Notes: generated by a model from the letters alone, not told the origin. A stretch of DNA of 64,000 nt from Mesocentrotus franciscanus (GCA_037976565.1 CP137684.1:17356339-17420338), one strand, 5' to 3'; positions 38,355-53,300 are shown, counted from the stretch's first letter. Program-made: numbers and translations.

Positions 38355-41300
38355 AACTACTACTTTTACAACTACTATTATTACTACTACAACAACTACT
38401 ATAAGTTGTTAATAGCTGTTGTTCTGGAAAACACTTTCTAAAATCAACTCAAAGACAACCTCAATACACCTTCTCACAAGGGATGTATCCAATTTTAATA
38501 AGTATGTTTGATGTATTAAAAAAACAAGGGCCCTGTTTCATGTGTTTTCCAGAACAACAGCTATTAACAACTTATAGTAGTTGATAGTCTCAAAGACAAC
38601 CTCAATACACCTTCTCACAAGGGATGTATCCAATTTTAATAAGTATGTTTGATGTATTAAAAAAAACAAGGGCCCTGTTTCATGAAACTTGTTATCAATA
38701 ACAACTAGATCTATGACAAATCTGCTCACAGCCGATCGAATGCAAGGATCCCAGTAGCTTATAACAATTATCGTAACTTGTTATTGATAACAAGTTTAAT
38801 GAAACAGGGCCAAGGGCGCCGCATCCTAATAGAAATATTGCTGTCATGTTACCAAAGAATTATATTACCATTGTGGACTTCACTTAAAGAGAAGGTTGAG
38901 TTCTGGGAAGAGGTGAAAATTAATTTGTGAGCATTATCATTGTTATTATGCAAGTGTGGAAGAACTTCAGATAAAACATGTTCCCTGAAAAGCATGGCTC
39001 TTCAAATGCCTTCATATTCTAAATATGGCATGTAACAGCATAAAAATCGGGACGGATTTTTACGCCACATGTTCGTGTAGTCCCATACACATCTTTCTGT
39101 GTACAGTGCTTGTAACTTTACCAAGACTGGGCCAAATTTCTTATCATTTTGATGATTCCAAAACGTTGCAGTACACACGGATACTTATATGCTAGATGAT
39201 CAACCTTTTCTGATCGATTCCACACCGTTTCTTTCACAATGCAATCGCCTGACCACAACTCAACTTTATCTTTAAGATCAAGTTTCGGTAATGAATTTCA
39301 TTCATCCATTCTCTCATTCATACATCCCATTGAAATAATGTCCGCATTACAAAATGCGTCATTGCAATCTTCGCACATTGCAATGAGATGGGCAAGGTTA
39401 TTGAAAATGTCATAAGTTGATTTTTTCTCGAAAGTCTTTGCGATCGTGTTCATAGTAATTAATAATAATAATTAGATCAATTTATATAGCGCAGCTACTA
39501 TATAAATATTCTCTACAGCGCTGTGACGAAAACAAAGCTCCTAACAGTGCCACTTTACAGACACACAATAAAAACTATTCAAAAGCTCCTGAAAACAAGT
39601 GCGTCTCCAACAAAACTTTAAAGACAGCAACAGATGAGGCTTTTCGTGTGTCTAGTGGTAGGTTATTCCAAACCTTTGGAGCGGCACAACTTAAAGCGCA
39701 ATCTGCAAGAGTTACTTTTGTTTTTGTGTCAGGTAGCTTTAGAGGCAGCTTGTCCTGTGTACACCGCAAGTTACGTGCATATGGATGTGATTTAAAAGAT
39801 AATAATTCAGACAAATAATTTGGGACTTGACCTGTCAATGCTTTGTAAACAAGCGAACGTATTTTGAATGCAATTCTCTGCCTTATTGGCAACCAAAGCA
39901 ACTTAATTAAAACAGGTGTAACATTCCGATGAATTAGAATTAGTTCAGAATGCATACTCACATTCGTCTTCGCAAGTCATGCCCCCGTAACCAATAGGGC
40001 AAGTACATTGTCCATCTGCACACGTTCCTCCATTCTCACAGGGATTCGGTTCGCAGGGATCTGCCGGATAAACAATGGTCCTTGTTAGCGAGTATCCTAT
40101 TTTTTCCACGGTTAAAGCCCGTACAAAATATGTATCCATTTTTATAATATTGGATGGCTTTGAGGTCAATACAAATTTTGTTGCACATGGGTTTCCCTTA
40201 CTTTCGAGTCTTTCACTAAACCCACCCTTCTAATGATTTTTTTTTCTTGAGTGTATTTTAAAGCAAAAGCATTCTTAAAGTGTTCGGATATGACGCAGCA
40301 AATCCACGGAATTTTTAAATATTTGTGTTTAATGATGACGTAAAGTGTAATAATAATAATTACAGTGCTTATATAGAGCCTAACACTTACTTTATCAGAA
40401 GTCTCTAAGCGCTCTACAATAATGCAGCATAATTACCCTGGCATTAGCAGTGCAGCTGTTACGCGCGCTGCGTTTCAAGGAATAAATTCCTACCAGGTAC
40501 CCATTTACTTCACCTGGGTGGAGTGTGGCAAATGTAGATCAATGTCTTGCCAAAGGACATTAGTGCAGCGGCGGGACTCGAACCGCGGACCTTGTGATCG
40601 ACAGTCCGGCGACGTATCCACTCAACCACAACACCTCTACTGTAATACGTGTCACATTTTTGTATCTTATAGCAGGGAGCTCAATGAATACGCACAAGTC
40701 CTTTGTTGCGCCCAGTGGCCCTTCATTAACACGTAAAAAGAAAGCAAAATCCATCCGGGCCTTTTAGATAAGATCTTACACAGCACTGTACATATAATAC
40801 ACCTTTTCACGGTTAAGGCGCCATCTTAATTTAAGATAAACAAACCATTGACCTCTAGAGGTCAGGGGTTTACGCGTAATTAAGATAGCGCCCATGCAAA
40901 AATGATGTGAGCGCACAGCGCAGGCAGTGATGTCATCAATGTTTTCAGATGCCTGCGCTGTGCGCTCACCGTCATATTTGCATGGGCGCTATCTTAATTA
41001 CGCGTAAACCCCTGACCTCTGGAGGTCAATGGGGTTAAAATCTTTGATTATCTTAAATTATCTTAAATTAAGATGGCGCCCATGTCTGAGCATGCGCACT
41101 TTTGTAACCGTGAAAAGGTGTATTGCACAACTTAACGAAGATACACGGAAAACATCGTGGCCTGTACTTCTACAGAAGAAGAAAAGGCAGAAGACTCGAA
41201 CTGCAATCGTATTAGAACGATATGCATGCACTGACGCCCGTGTTTTTACGTGGCAGAGGAAAGAGCCTCTCTCGGACTATCCAGAGCAATTTGGGAGAAG

Positions 41301-44300
41301 TCTGTAGCATCTAGGGGTAGTGGGGATAGGTACTATGTCCCATTTGCAGGCCAAACAAATGAAAAGGTTAAATTCCAACGGCATTGAAATACAATACTAA
41401 TTTAGAACTTCCCTCAAAACGAAAGGGCTTGAAAATGGCATTTAGTGGGAAAATAACGACCATTAGTTGTCGAATCGACTTAAAGGTATAGACCAGTTTT
41501 GGAAACGCCCCCTCCCAAAAAATGAAATGGAAACTCTTATTACCAATCATACGAAAGAATATGTTTTGACTCATACGTGATGATACAAATTTTAACGGGA
41601 AACCGCCTACTAATTTATATATTTGGTAAATTATCATATCGATCCGGCCTGGATAGATATCGCGTAGTCCCATATACATCTGTCTGTGTACAGTGCTTGT
41701 AACTTTACCAAGACTGGGCCAAATTTCTTATCATTTTGATGATTCCAGAACCTTGCAGTACACACCAATACTTATATGCTAGATGATCAACATTTTCTGA
41801 TCGATTCCACAACGTTTCTTTCACAATGCAATCGCATGACCAGAACTGGTCTATACCTTTAAGTGATTGCAATCACCTAAGTAATAGTCTGATTTTGCAT
41901 AATTGCATAATTGAATACTAGGACACTGCTAATGTATACATTTCACAGATAGAACATACATGACATATTCATAATTCCTGCAAAGTTCTACAGAATTTGA
42001 TGTTGGCTGCAAAAGGGACATAGTATCTTTAAGAAAGGCTTTAAAAAACGGTCTGAAAAGACAAAATGGCGCCAGGACGGTCACGTACGAGAGATCTCGA
42101 AGAACTAAGAGTATGGTGACCTCGATGGGATGCCAAAGATAATGCTTACGAAATTTGAAAGAAATCGGGATCGAGAAAGGGACCTAGATAGGGCTCGCAA
42201 GCACTGCGTGCAAAACCAATGGGATTTGGGTGCATGAAGAACACGTGATGATGCGTGCTGTGGCACAAACGGCCGTCCATACTAACACAATCATGCAGAG
42301 TATAAAATGGCGTCTAAAATCCTCCTCTTGACAGATTTTCACAATCTGGCTTCGAGATGCACTGCGTTTGGCCACCCAGAATACGCTGGCAAAAGTTCAA
42401 GGGAAAAGAAGGACGGAAGGGGGCGAAAAGCAGTCTGTGAAAAAATGACGTGATTGCCGAAACGTGTTATAATTGGGCGGAAACCTAGCGGAATTCGTAT
42501 AGTGACCCTTGTTTAAATTCGATTTACTCGAAACTTTCTGTGTGAATATATATACCGTACAAAAATTTGGTATCATATGAAAGGGAATTCCAATGCATAG
42601 TAACTTCATCATTTTGGGCGATAGCTTTGCGATGACGTCATCAAATTTGTACCAAACTTGGCAAAGAGTTGTCACTTGTATGGATACATATGTCTGCTAA
42701 GTTTTATTGACGTAGGTATAAAGATCGCCATTTTAGGGCAAGTTGAATTTATCTCGCAATTTTCTTGAAAACTTTTGCAAATTCGGTAATAGGGTATTTT
42801 CAATTTTTTTGGCTGGAAAGGGCATATCTTGAAGTATCAAATTCTTTAAAAAGGTACGAATTTCAGGCGCGTAGCCAGGGGAGGGCGGTGGGGCGGTCGC
42901 CCCCCCAAAACGCCGGCCAAAAAAAAAAAAAAGAAAGAGAAGAGAAAAAAGAAAGAGGCCGTAGGAAGAAAAAGGAGCACGGTACAACGAATCGTCATCT
43001 TCTCTAATAATTTAATGAAACGTAAAAGCTTCCGCGCTTCGCGCGGGCAGAGAAGGATTAAGAGTCGAGAACGGTATACAACGAATCGTCTTCTTTCTCT
43101 AATAATTTAATGAAACGTCAAAGCTACCGCGCTTCACGTGAGAGGGGCGGGGGAACTGAATTCAGACAAGGATTAAGAGTCGAGAACGGTACAACGAATC
43201 GTCTTCTTTAATTCTCTAATAATTTTATGAAACGTCAAAGCTTTCGCGCCTCGCGCGGGAGGGGGGAAACTGAATTCAGACGAGGATTGAGAGCTGAGAA
43301 CGATACAACGAATCGTCTTCTTTCTCTAACAATTTAATGGAACGTCAAAGCTCCCGCGCTTCGCGGAGGGGGGCTGAATTCAGACAAGGATTAAGGGTCG
43401 AGAACGTTACAACGAATCGTCTTCTTTCTCTAATAATTTAATGAAACGTCAAAGCTTCCGCGCTTCGTGTGGGAGGTGGGGAAACTAATTTCAGACAAGT
43501 ATTAAGAGTCGAGAACGGTACAACGAATCGGCTTCTTTCTCCAATAATTTAATTAAACGTCAAAGCTTCCGCGCTTCGCGAAGGAGGGGGAACTCCCTCC
43601 TGCACCCACCCCTATGAGAGCGCTTCGCGCGCTCTGTAAGTGATTCGCACTCGCGTGCTCACTACCGCCCCCCTAAAATAAAATCCTGGCTATGCGCTTG
43701 ACGAATTTGGCGAGGTCCAATGGAGCTACGGGCCTACGGCCACAGAAAGAAAACCATTTTCAGAACTTTATGCATGAGCATTGTAGCGTGAATTTCAGTA
43801 ACTAAGGGTGTGTGCTATGTTAAGATCAACATACTGTGAAAATTTAAGACAGAACAGAATTGGTATGAGAAAGTTATGGCAATTTACGGTTTTTCGAGGT
43901 CAATTTTTAAAGAATTTAGAGATTTTTGACGGATTCGATTTCGGATTTAAATTTCGAGTATGAAGATAGCATTTTAAGGGCAGGCTATGCATCGCATATG
44001 AAAGAACATCTCCTCTTGGACTATCAAGAGGAATTTGTTGGAAGTCTATAGGATCTAGGATAGTGGAGATACGAAGAAAGACAGAAAGGCCTTAAAACGG
44101 ACCAGAAACGGACAAAATGGCGCCTGGATGGTTAAGCATGAGTGATTTCAGAAACTGAAGAGTTAGGTGATCTAGATTAAATTTCAGAGATAACGCCTAC
44201 GAAATGTGAAAGGAATCAGGCTAGAGGAAGGGACCTAGATTGGAATAACAAGCACTACGTGTACAATGAGTGGGACTTTTGGCATAAGGTCAAGAAGATC

Positions 44301-47300
44301 CCAAAGAAGACAAAGAAGAAGAAGAATGCAGAACGCGAACGGAAACAAGACATTGACGATAAGTCGTCAATGCAAAGAAGAAGTATAAGAATGCAGAAAG
44401 CGAACGGAAACTAGACATTGACGAATGTCGTCAATGCAAAGACGATGAAGAAGAATAAGAATTCAGAACACGAACAAGAACAAGACATTGACGAAAGTCG
44501 TCAATGCAAAGAAGAAGAATAAGAATTCAGAACGCAAACAAGAACAAGGCATTGACGAAAGACGTCGATGCAAATAAGAATAAGTATGCAGAACGGGAAC
44601 GGAAACAAGACATTGACGATAAGTCGTCAATGCAATAATAATAATAATTATAATAATAATGATGACAATAATAATAATAGTAATTGGGATGATAACTGAT
44701 TACTTTGCACTGTCACCGAAAAGTTGCAAACATCCTCATTTCCTGCCGCATCATTGGCCTGATATGTCAGATTGGTTATGCCCAAAGGGAAATTGCCTCC
44801 ATTAGTTCCTGGTCCCAGAAAGTCCAGTCTGGGACAACTGGACCAATTGTTGAGTACGGGCTCGGTCCATGAGAGCGATGACGCATTCGAAGTGTTTTCG
44901 TCGATGTTGACAACGATGTTGTCAGGGCAACCCTGGATGGCAACAGGTTCATTATATGGAGCTGTTTAAACAAAAACATGGCTTTAATATCAATCGTTGA
45001 ATCTAATCAATAAAGAGATATATAAGTATATATAATGTCTACTACCATTTGTGTTGTGTATATATATCAACAACAATTGGTTATACAGTCAAACCTGTCT
45101 ATAGCGACCGCCCAAGGGAAACACAAAACGTGGTCTTTGTATTCCTTTAGTACATGTTTCAATGAGGAACCATTTTCAAGGGAAACAAAAAAAAATTGGT
45201 CTTTGTAGACAGGTGGTCACTAAAGTAGGTTTGACTGTATATATATATATATATATATGTTTGAACAGCGCGCATATTACGCTAAACGCTACATGCAAAA
45301 AGGAGAAAAGATGAAGAAGAAGAAAAAGTAAAATAAGAAGAAATAGTTGCGAGGAACGACTATAGAAAGAACAAGTCAAGAGATCGCAAATATCCATAAT
45401 GTTGAAATGCAAACATTCACTGCACATACATGTAGTCGTTATACCTTAACAACATAATTCATTTACTCCCTTTATTAACGGATTAGACATATCTTTAGAA
45501 TACAAATTCATGACTACGTATTTTTATGTATATCGTATAAAAAAAAATTGATTTTTACAGTTGGAAAAATAAAAAAAATACTTTGAATTAGTGTCCACAT
45601 GTAAAACAAATAACTCGAATATAAGGCTTATTCTAGTTATCAGGATGTCACATTCTTTGACAAAAACATGGTAATTTGTCTCATGAAAAAATAGCATTTA
45701 TTGGTGAGTAGTGATTTACACGTTTTTACCCTAGTTTGTCCATGTTATCTTGTGTGTGTTTCTTAAAATAACATAGTAAACGATGAAATAACAAATTGAT
45801 ATTTAAAAACACCAGACATTAATGGCTCTCAAAAATTGTGTCGTTTGTATATTCATGATTTTATCCAGAGATTTGACGCGACCTGAGACACAGGCGTCTT
45901 ACTGTTTGATATGATCCGAATCGCCACAGGGTTGATGTCAAGCTCGCTGCCATTCTTCAATGTCACCGTCCTGTTGTGAACCGTGAGAGTGGATAACCTC
46001 ATATCATACTCATGCACGGGGGTAAGACTGTATTCTGTCTGCTCAACGCCTGTCCAGAACAGCCTGCTGCCGTACTTGGTGAGAGATTTACCGATCGCTT
46101 CCGGGATGGATAATACTTTGATGATTCTATCCCCACTCCCGTCTAAATTTGTGACGCCTAATTCATTGCCATTCCCGCCATATGTGTAGTAAAACAAGCG
46201 GGCTGGTATAAGAAATAGTGAGAAAAAAATATTAGATGATAAATTTAGGCTACACACAATTTGTGAATAAGGCTATTACCTTTTTTGTATTCAACTGTTC
46301 TTTCTGGCAATTTTGACCGATATAAAAGTCTAAAAATTACACCCCCTCAAAATGAAATATATATTCATATATATCATAGACATATGCCATAGACATGGCA
46401 AATGGTTTGTTGTAAATAATTGCCATGCTCATAATTATACTCTATAAAAGTGTACCCAATTTATTTGGAATAAAGGGAACATTCATGTTTGTGAGGAAAA
46501 TATTATCCAATATCGGGTACACTCCAATCTTAAATGTGTATTGTTTTATTCTACATAATAGTTCCAAAATGTGGAAGTGACGACAGGTCTACGGTTTCGT
46601 CACTAGATCCACCCGGTATATTTGGTGCTCTTGAAACAATGAACCATCTGTAGCTCTACCGATATTAACAATTTTATAAAATGGTGAATACCAAAGATAG
46701 AAACAAAGATCAGTGCCCCGTTATACAAACTTAAGCAATTGTACGATTGATTTTTAAGACTGATTGCACATAGTGATCAATGCAATCAATCGCAAAAATC
46801 AATAGCACAATCCATTGCTAAGCTTTATATTACGGGACCCACGGAAGTGATCTTTGATTGTCAAATAACGTGATGTCTGTTGCATATCATATCAAAACGT
46901 TTGTGTCACTGAACAGTGCTTGTTCTAATAGCAAAAAATGTTCTTTTGAGAAATGATGTAAAAAAACACGTCTTTTTTAAAAACATCCATGTCCATTCTG
47001 CTAAAAGTACCACATATTTTGCCTAGATTGACTAGTATAATACGACAAAGACTACGTTCTTTCTAGTGAGGCAAACAAATTACAATTTCATTATGATTTA
47101 CTATTGTTTTTTTGTTTTGTTAAAGTAGTCATGAAATTTACTGTTATTTTCAGCTCGTTTTCTGTGTAAAGTCAACGGGTCGGGTGGCAGAGTTTTATTA
47201 CCACGTCACAATTTGGCATACCGCCCTCTTCTAATTTTAGTTTGAGAAAGTTTTTTTTCTATGTAATTTTATCTATCCAACCATATACCCGTTCTCACTC

Positions 47301-50300
47301 ACTTTGAAAGTGGTCTTAGTTAGACCGCTCCAGAGGAACGGGTCTTGAGGAACGGTTTGCGAGGGTTCACACTCCGAGCAGTTTTTTTATGGCTCAAACC
47401 GCTCCACGAGTCAAAGTGGTCTTGTTGCTATGGCAGCTCAGGTCAGCGGGTAATTTTTTTCGCGCGCGAAATACTAAGCGTATGTACCGTACTACATGTT
47501 TCGCGTGAAACGTCACTAGCTCACTTCCGTTCAAAGTACGCTTCCGTTCACACTCGCACGTTAGAGCGCTCCAAATCGCTCTTAATGAAACCCGTTCCTC
47601 AAGACCACCTCCCGAGGTGGTCTTCTGGAGCGGTCCAGAAGTCCACTTCCTGGACCACTTTGACCGTTCTCACTCACCTAAGAACCGCTCCTGAGGAACG
47701 GGTCTTAGTTAGACCGCTCCAACGAAGTGAATGAGAACGGGGTCTAAGACTCGTTTTGATTGGTCAATGTTATCTCCCGCGTCCCCAACATGTAAGACCA
47801 TCACATCTTTGTCGAGCGAAAGTTTTTGGTGAGATGATTCAGTTTGAGAACTGTGTCGCCTATAGTCTCTGTCACGGTCCACGCACTTAATACAGTGCAC
47901 AGTGGTGGAGCGATACCGACTGCACAGAGATACAGGATATGTAGTCTCATGTGTGCACAGAGCATGACTGATGCATTTTCTTCAATTCCAATAGGGTCCA
48001 TTTAGCTCCAAACGTTTTGATATGATGAGGTGTTATCCTATTTGCATTATTCCCCCCCCCCGCATTAATCATTCCCTTTATTAAGGCAATCCGTTAGCGT
48101 GCCAAAAAGTAAATTCAATATTTACACCGTTCATTTTCCATTCATTTTTTTTACACGGTGATTCTTAGGTTGGCGAGTCAAAGACGCAGTCCTACCATAG
48201 TAAATAGGGACTTTTAGATTTTACACGACGAGAACGTGGACTGCCACGGTGACATCCTTTTAAGGTATAAATGTGACGTCCTTTTAAGGCACTGCCGGGC
48301 ACGGGCCAGTGCCCTGAAAGAATGGCACACGTGGCAGTCCACTACGTCGACGTGCAAATCTTAAAGTCCCTAATAAAGCCTTTTCCAGTGGCGTAATGAA
48401 CAAAAAAGTTTTTTGGGGGCTGGCAGACAAAAAATCCGCATCACCTACTCTTACATGCAGGCCCCGCTGAACGTTTTCAAAGGGGATGGGGGGTAAAGTA
48501 TTTACGATCAGGTAGAGCGTAGTGTAAATTGGCGTGGGGTCTAGGGGCATTTAATTACGGTCAGATGAGCATATTTTGATACCTTTTTCATGACACTGGC
48601 AGGTCACTAATTGGCGTGGGGTCCAGGGGGCTGAGCCCCCTGAAACTCAGGGATTTGAGGCATTTTATAACGGTCAGATGAGCATATTTTGAAACCCTAT
48701 TTGTGACACTGGCAGGTCACTAATTGGCGTGGGGTCCAGGGGGCGGAGCCCCGAAGCTCAGGGTTTAGGGGCTTAGGCCCCTGGTGGGGTCGAGGGGGCG
48801 GAGCCTCCGGAAGCTCAGGGGTTTTAGGCATTTAATTACGGTCAGATGAGCATATTTTGATACCCTATTTGTGACACTGGCAGGTCACTAATCCCCCCGG
48901 AAGCTCAGGGGTTTTAGGCAATAAATTACTGTCAGATGAGTATCCAGGGACCTGACTTAGGGCCATTGGTTGGGTCCAGGGACAGAGCCCCTGGAAGCTC
49001 AGGGGTTTTAGGCGTTTAATTACGGTCAGATTATCATATTTTGATACCTTATTTGTGACACTGGCAGGACACTAATTGGCGTGGGTCCAGGGGGCGGGGT
49101 CAAGGGGGGTGGGAGCCCCAGAAGCTCAGGGGTTTAAGGCATTTTATAACGGTCAGATAAGCATTCAGGGGCCCGCCTTAGGGCCCCTGGTGGGGTCGAG
49201 GGGGCAGAGCCACTGGAAGTTCAGGGGTTTTAGGCAATAAATTACGGTCAAATGAGTATCCAGGGGCCCGCCTTAGGGCCCTAGGTGGGGTCCAGAGGGC
49301 AGAGCCCCTGGAGGCTCAGGGTTTTAGACGTTCATTTACGGTCAGATGAGCATATTTTGATATCTTATTTGGGACACTGGCAGGACACTAATTGGCGTGG
49401 GGTCCAGGGCGGAGCCCCTAGAAGCTCAGGGGTTTCATGCATTTTATAACGGTCAGATAAGCATTCATTCAGGGGCCCGCCTTAAGGCCCCTGGTGGGAT
49501 CGAGGGGGCAGAGCCTTCGGAAGTTCAGGGGTGTTAGGCATTTAATTAAGAATGACGTCATTATGTCGCAGTTCACTATGTCGACGTGACAATCGAAAAG
49601 GCCTTAACGACGATTCATGTGCAACGGCCATTATGTGAAACACAATTAAGTAATTAAGTGATATTATACAGTGTAATTCGATACAAATATTCAAAAGGAG
49701 ACTAAAAAGCTTTCTTCTGAATAATGACTAGGCTATTGCATTCCCCAATCAAATATAATTTGTATTGTGACTTTATGCAACTTTGATGTTTGTTTAACTT
49801 TGATTGTTTCTTTTTATGTATGTATTTATCATTGTTTTGCATTTAAAAATGATTTTTGTATTACTGGATCAGTTATTATTATTATTTTTTTCTCATTAAA
49901 AAAAAAAAAAATCATAATAGGCCTAATTACTTTTACAGGGGGGCCTACACCCTACAAGCTCTGCTTTTAGTCGGCCCTCCTTACCTTTCAATTTCATGTT
50001 TTTTAATATTTTAAATGTATTTTATTGTGCAAATTGATCTAAAGGTATATGTATATTAATATGTGAATATGTAAAAATGTACCATCATTGTAAATATGAA
50101 AAATTGAAAGAGGAAAAATAAATGAAATGAATTGAATTGAATTGAAGTATCTTACTGGTGTGATCAGCACATTCCTCAGTGACCATCGCCTCTGCATAGA
50201 TGCCATTCACTAACTGACCGTTAGCACCGTTTAGTGTTGTCTTGACAATTCGTTTGCGTATGCGTGTTGACCAGAGAAGATACCTTTCAAGATGAAATAA

Positions 50301-53300
50301 TCATAATTTTGAAATTAGAGGTGTCTGGTAGATATTTCAGCGGAGTGTGGATCAAGTAATTCCTGATTCGAATCCCTGTCACGGTACTAATATTCCTTGA
50401 TAAGACATTGACCTGCATTTGCCACCCTTACTCCGGGTGAGTTAAGTGGGTCCATGCAGAAAGAAAGAAAGGGAAGGAATCGCTTGAATTCTTAACTTTT
50501 TGGAGTGGCAGATTAGCTAAAACTAGCCCGCGTATCTAATATGATACTCACGAAATCGCAGTAGAGTTATTTATATAGTAGCTATGCTAAATAAATGAAC
50601 ATACTGTCGATTACAGTGAGCTCGTGTTTCATTCGTACCAGTTGATTTACCCAACCACTTACAAGTGGTATTTAAACCAAATTCACTGCAATTCACAATG
50701 TGAACGAGAAGGAGATTACGTAAAACTTCACTACTATCATCAGTTTTATCTACCACAGACCAGGGGGGTGTTTCACAAAGACTAAGATCGACTTTAAGTT
50801 GGACTTAAGTATAACAGGCCGTTTATGCCACTGTTTGCTCTTACCATTTACTGGCCTTTGTCTTTCAAGGGACGTACAAATCGTGGTCTCAAATCTACAG
50901 AGTTTACATTTTTTGATAGTTCATTATAGAAGGAAAAGATATTATCTAAAGATTATAATTTAGAGACCAATGGGGATAGCAACCAATGGCATGAATGGCC
51001 CGCCATATTTCAGTCCAACTTAAAGTCGATCTTAGTCTTTGTGAAACACCCCAAAAAAACCGTCACTGCGCACAAGACTTGTATATATACCGGACCACAG
51101 TTATGGAACTCATTCAATGATAACATTAAATCAGCTCCTACTATTTTCTCATTTAAACGTAGACTCAAAAATCCCTTCTAGATAGATACATTTGTTAAAA
51201 CGACAACATGTATATGGATAACAGCTTTTGGAACAATAATAAAACATAAAAGATAAACCTATTAGTAAGATAAGATCAAAACAATGCAAAAGTAACCATA
51301 GTGTGTAATGTCCCCGTCCTTCATGCTTCATCTTCCACTTTCTTTTTCTTACTCTCTCTCTCTCTCTCTCTTCTCTGCTAGAAAGATCATCATTTGTTAT
51401 TATTTCCGACATCTGTAAAAATTATGGGTATACACCAATGTTAAAGACAACCTTTTTGTTTTGTAGCGTGGGGGTGTAGAATTACCCAAGCATTTATACA
51501 TATATTTTCTATTTATATTACAGAGCACCTGTAACATTTTTTATTCTCAAGGGGTCTATAAAATACGAGCCATGCTTTCTTAATAGACTCCTCCACTAAG
51601 TTTTGACCAATGTGCCAATCTTAAATGACTTATTTGAACAATTGTATAATTATTTGTTGTATCTTTTGTTTAATATTATGTCATTGAATTTGTATGTATT
51701 GCATATTCATTTGATTTTGTTATATTATGTGAACAAACAAAGAAACCTTGAATATTCACTAGCAAAAAAGCCAATCACAGAAAATGTCTCACAATGCCTC
51801 TGTGTAGAAAATGAATAGGAAAAAAGGGGTCAGATCAAAGTTTGTCAGGTAGGTCAGAATTAAAGCAGTGGTACAGTAAATGGAAACACCCTATGTGAAC
51901 GTGGATAACCAGAGGTCATATTCAGTTGACATGGACATACTAGTAGTCCAAGCACAGGAGTGGATGGAAGCTTACCTATTACGTTTAAAGGTTGGTAAAA
52001 GCCTAACCTACATCCTCTGGGCCCCGTAACACAAAGGTGTGCAATCATTTATTAATTTGAAACAACGATTCGGATGGGTTTACAGTCAGCATTTTAAACA
52101 ATATGTGCATTCAACGATGATTTTTTTTTGGCCATTGCCATCTAATAATTATGATAATAATAATAATTTGGTTTATCCAGGAAGCCTCACCAGTTTAATG
52201 TCTTGCCAAAAGACGCTAGTGCCGGGATTGGATTCGAACCCTCAACCCTAGGTTGGATAGTCAAGCGAATGAACCAATATATGCTACGACACCTCCAACT
52301 TGCAATTGATTCCAACTTGTTGTGTTATGGGGCCCAGATAACCCCAACCAATGAACATTTCTGTCTCAACTTAGCTAATATTTACCCATTGACGGGGTCC
52401 ACCAAGATTGAAGTAGGTTGTTCAAATCTGTTATAAGCAAATACTCTCTGTACCGAGCTACCGTCGAGATTGGCACGTGAGATAGCCCGTTCATTATACA
52501 TCGTCCAGTAGATCTTCCCATTCACCAGATCGAGGGCGATAGAATGAGGGGCTGAAAATCAATTAGAACAACAGATCAGTACATAATAGTAAATAATAAT
52601 AATGCTCATAATAATAACAATATTTTACATCGCTTCTTTTTCACAAAATCGATTATGCACTTGCAATTTATCTTAAGATTCAAGGTGATGGGCTAGCTAT
52701 GAAATTGCCAATAAAATGAAAGGATTTGTTTATGTCATTACTTTTTTAACACGTTATATCGTATAGCATGTGGTGTGTATGCGCCAACTATACATGTTCA
52801 AATCAACAATGGCAGAAAGTATCAGCAAAGTATATTGCGTAATTACCTTACTATGATTAACGATAACTAGATAATGACAATTCATTGCAAAATGAATGGA
52901 AAAGTTTCACTTGCAAAGTAAGCATATTGCTATTCACTCACTTCTCGTAGATACAATGACTTGTCGGTTCGTGCCGTTAAGTTGGATTCGACTTATCCGA
53001 TCGTTCGGGAAACTATTCCAGTACACCATTTCATTCCCAGGATCATAGTCAATTGTATCTATTTTACTATCTGGGAGAGGTATCAGGGTGAAGGGGGAGT
53101 CCATGATATTGGTATCATCTCGTGGTTCCTGCAGGGTAGCGTAGAGGATACCAGGGCCATTCTTATCAGCAATAAATATCTGAGCAGTATCTGTATAACA
53201 AGACGATTGTGAAGTATAAACAAAAAAGGAAGATCACATTGGAGTCAGGAATACATTGCTTATCAAAAAGATTATTAAAAGCGTCACTATATTAAAGCCT

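Larger units (their letters stand above)
41160..42420. repeat. Dispersed repeat, copy interrupted by nested MITEs
   Basis: 41160-41327 matches 54520-54675 and 42033-42240 matches 54675-54890. The intervening 41328-42032 is MITE. Confidence 0.75.

Noticed and set aside
44772..44969. 65-codon frame on the + strand
   Set aside because: Antisense shadow of the HYR exon.
45853..45902. C-terminal extension of the exon 5 frame to a stop
   Set aside because: The donor GTAAGA at 45902 gives the phase needed for the HYR exon, and the extension has no domain match.
52961..53212. 83-codon frame on the + strand
   Set aside because: Antisense shadow of ZP gene exon 2.
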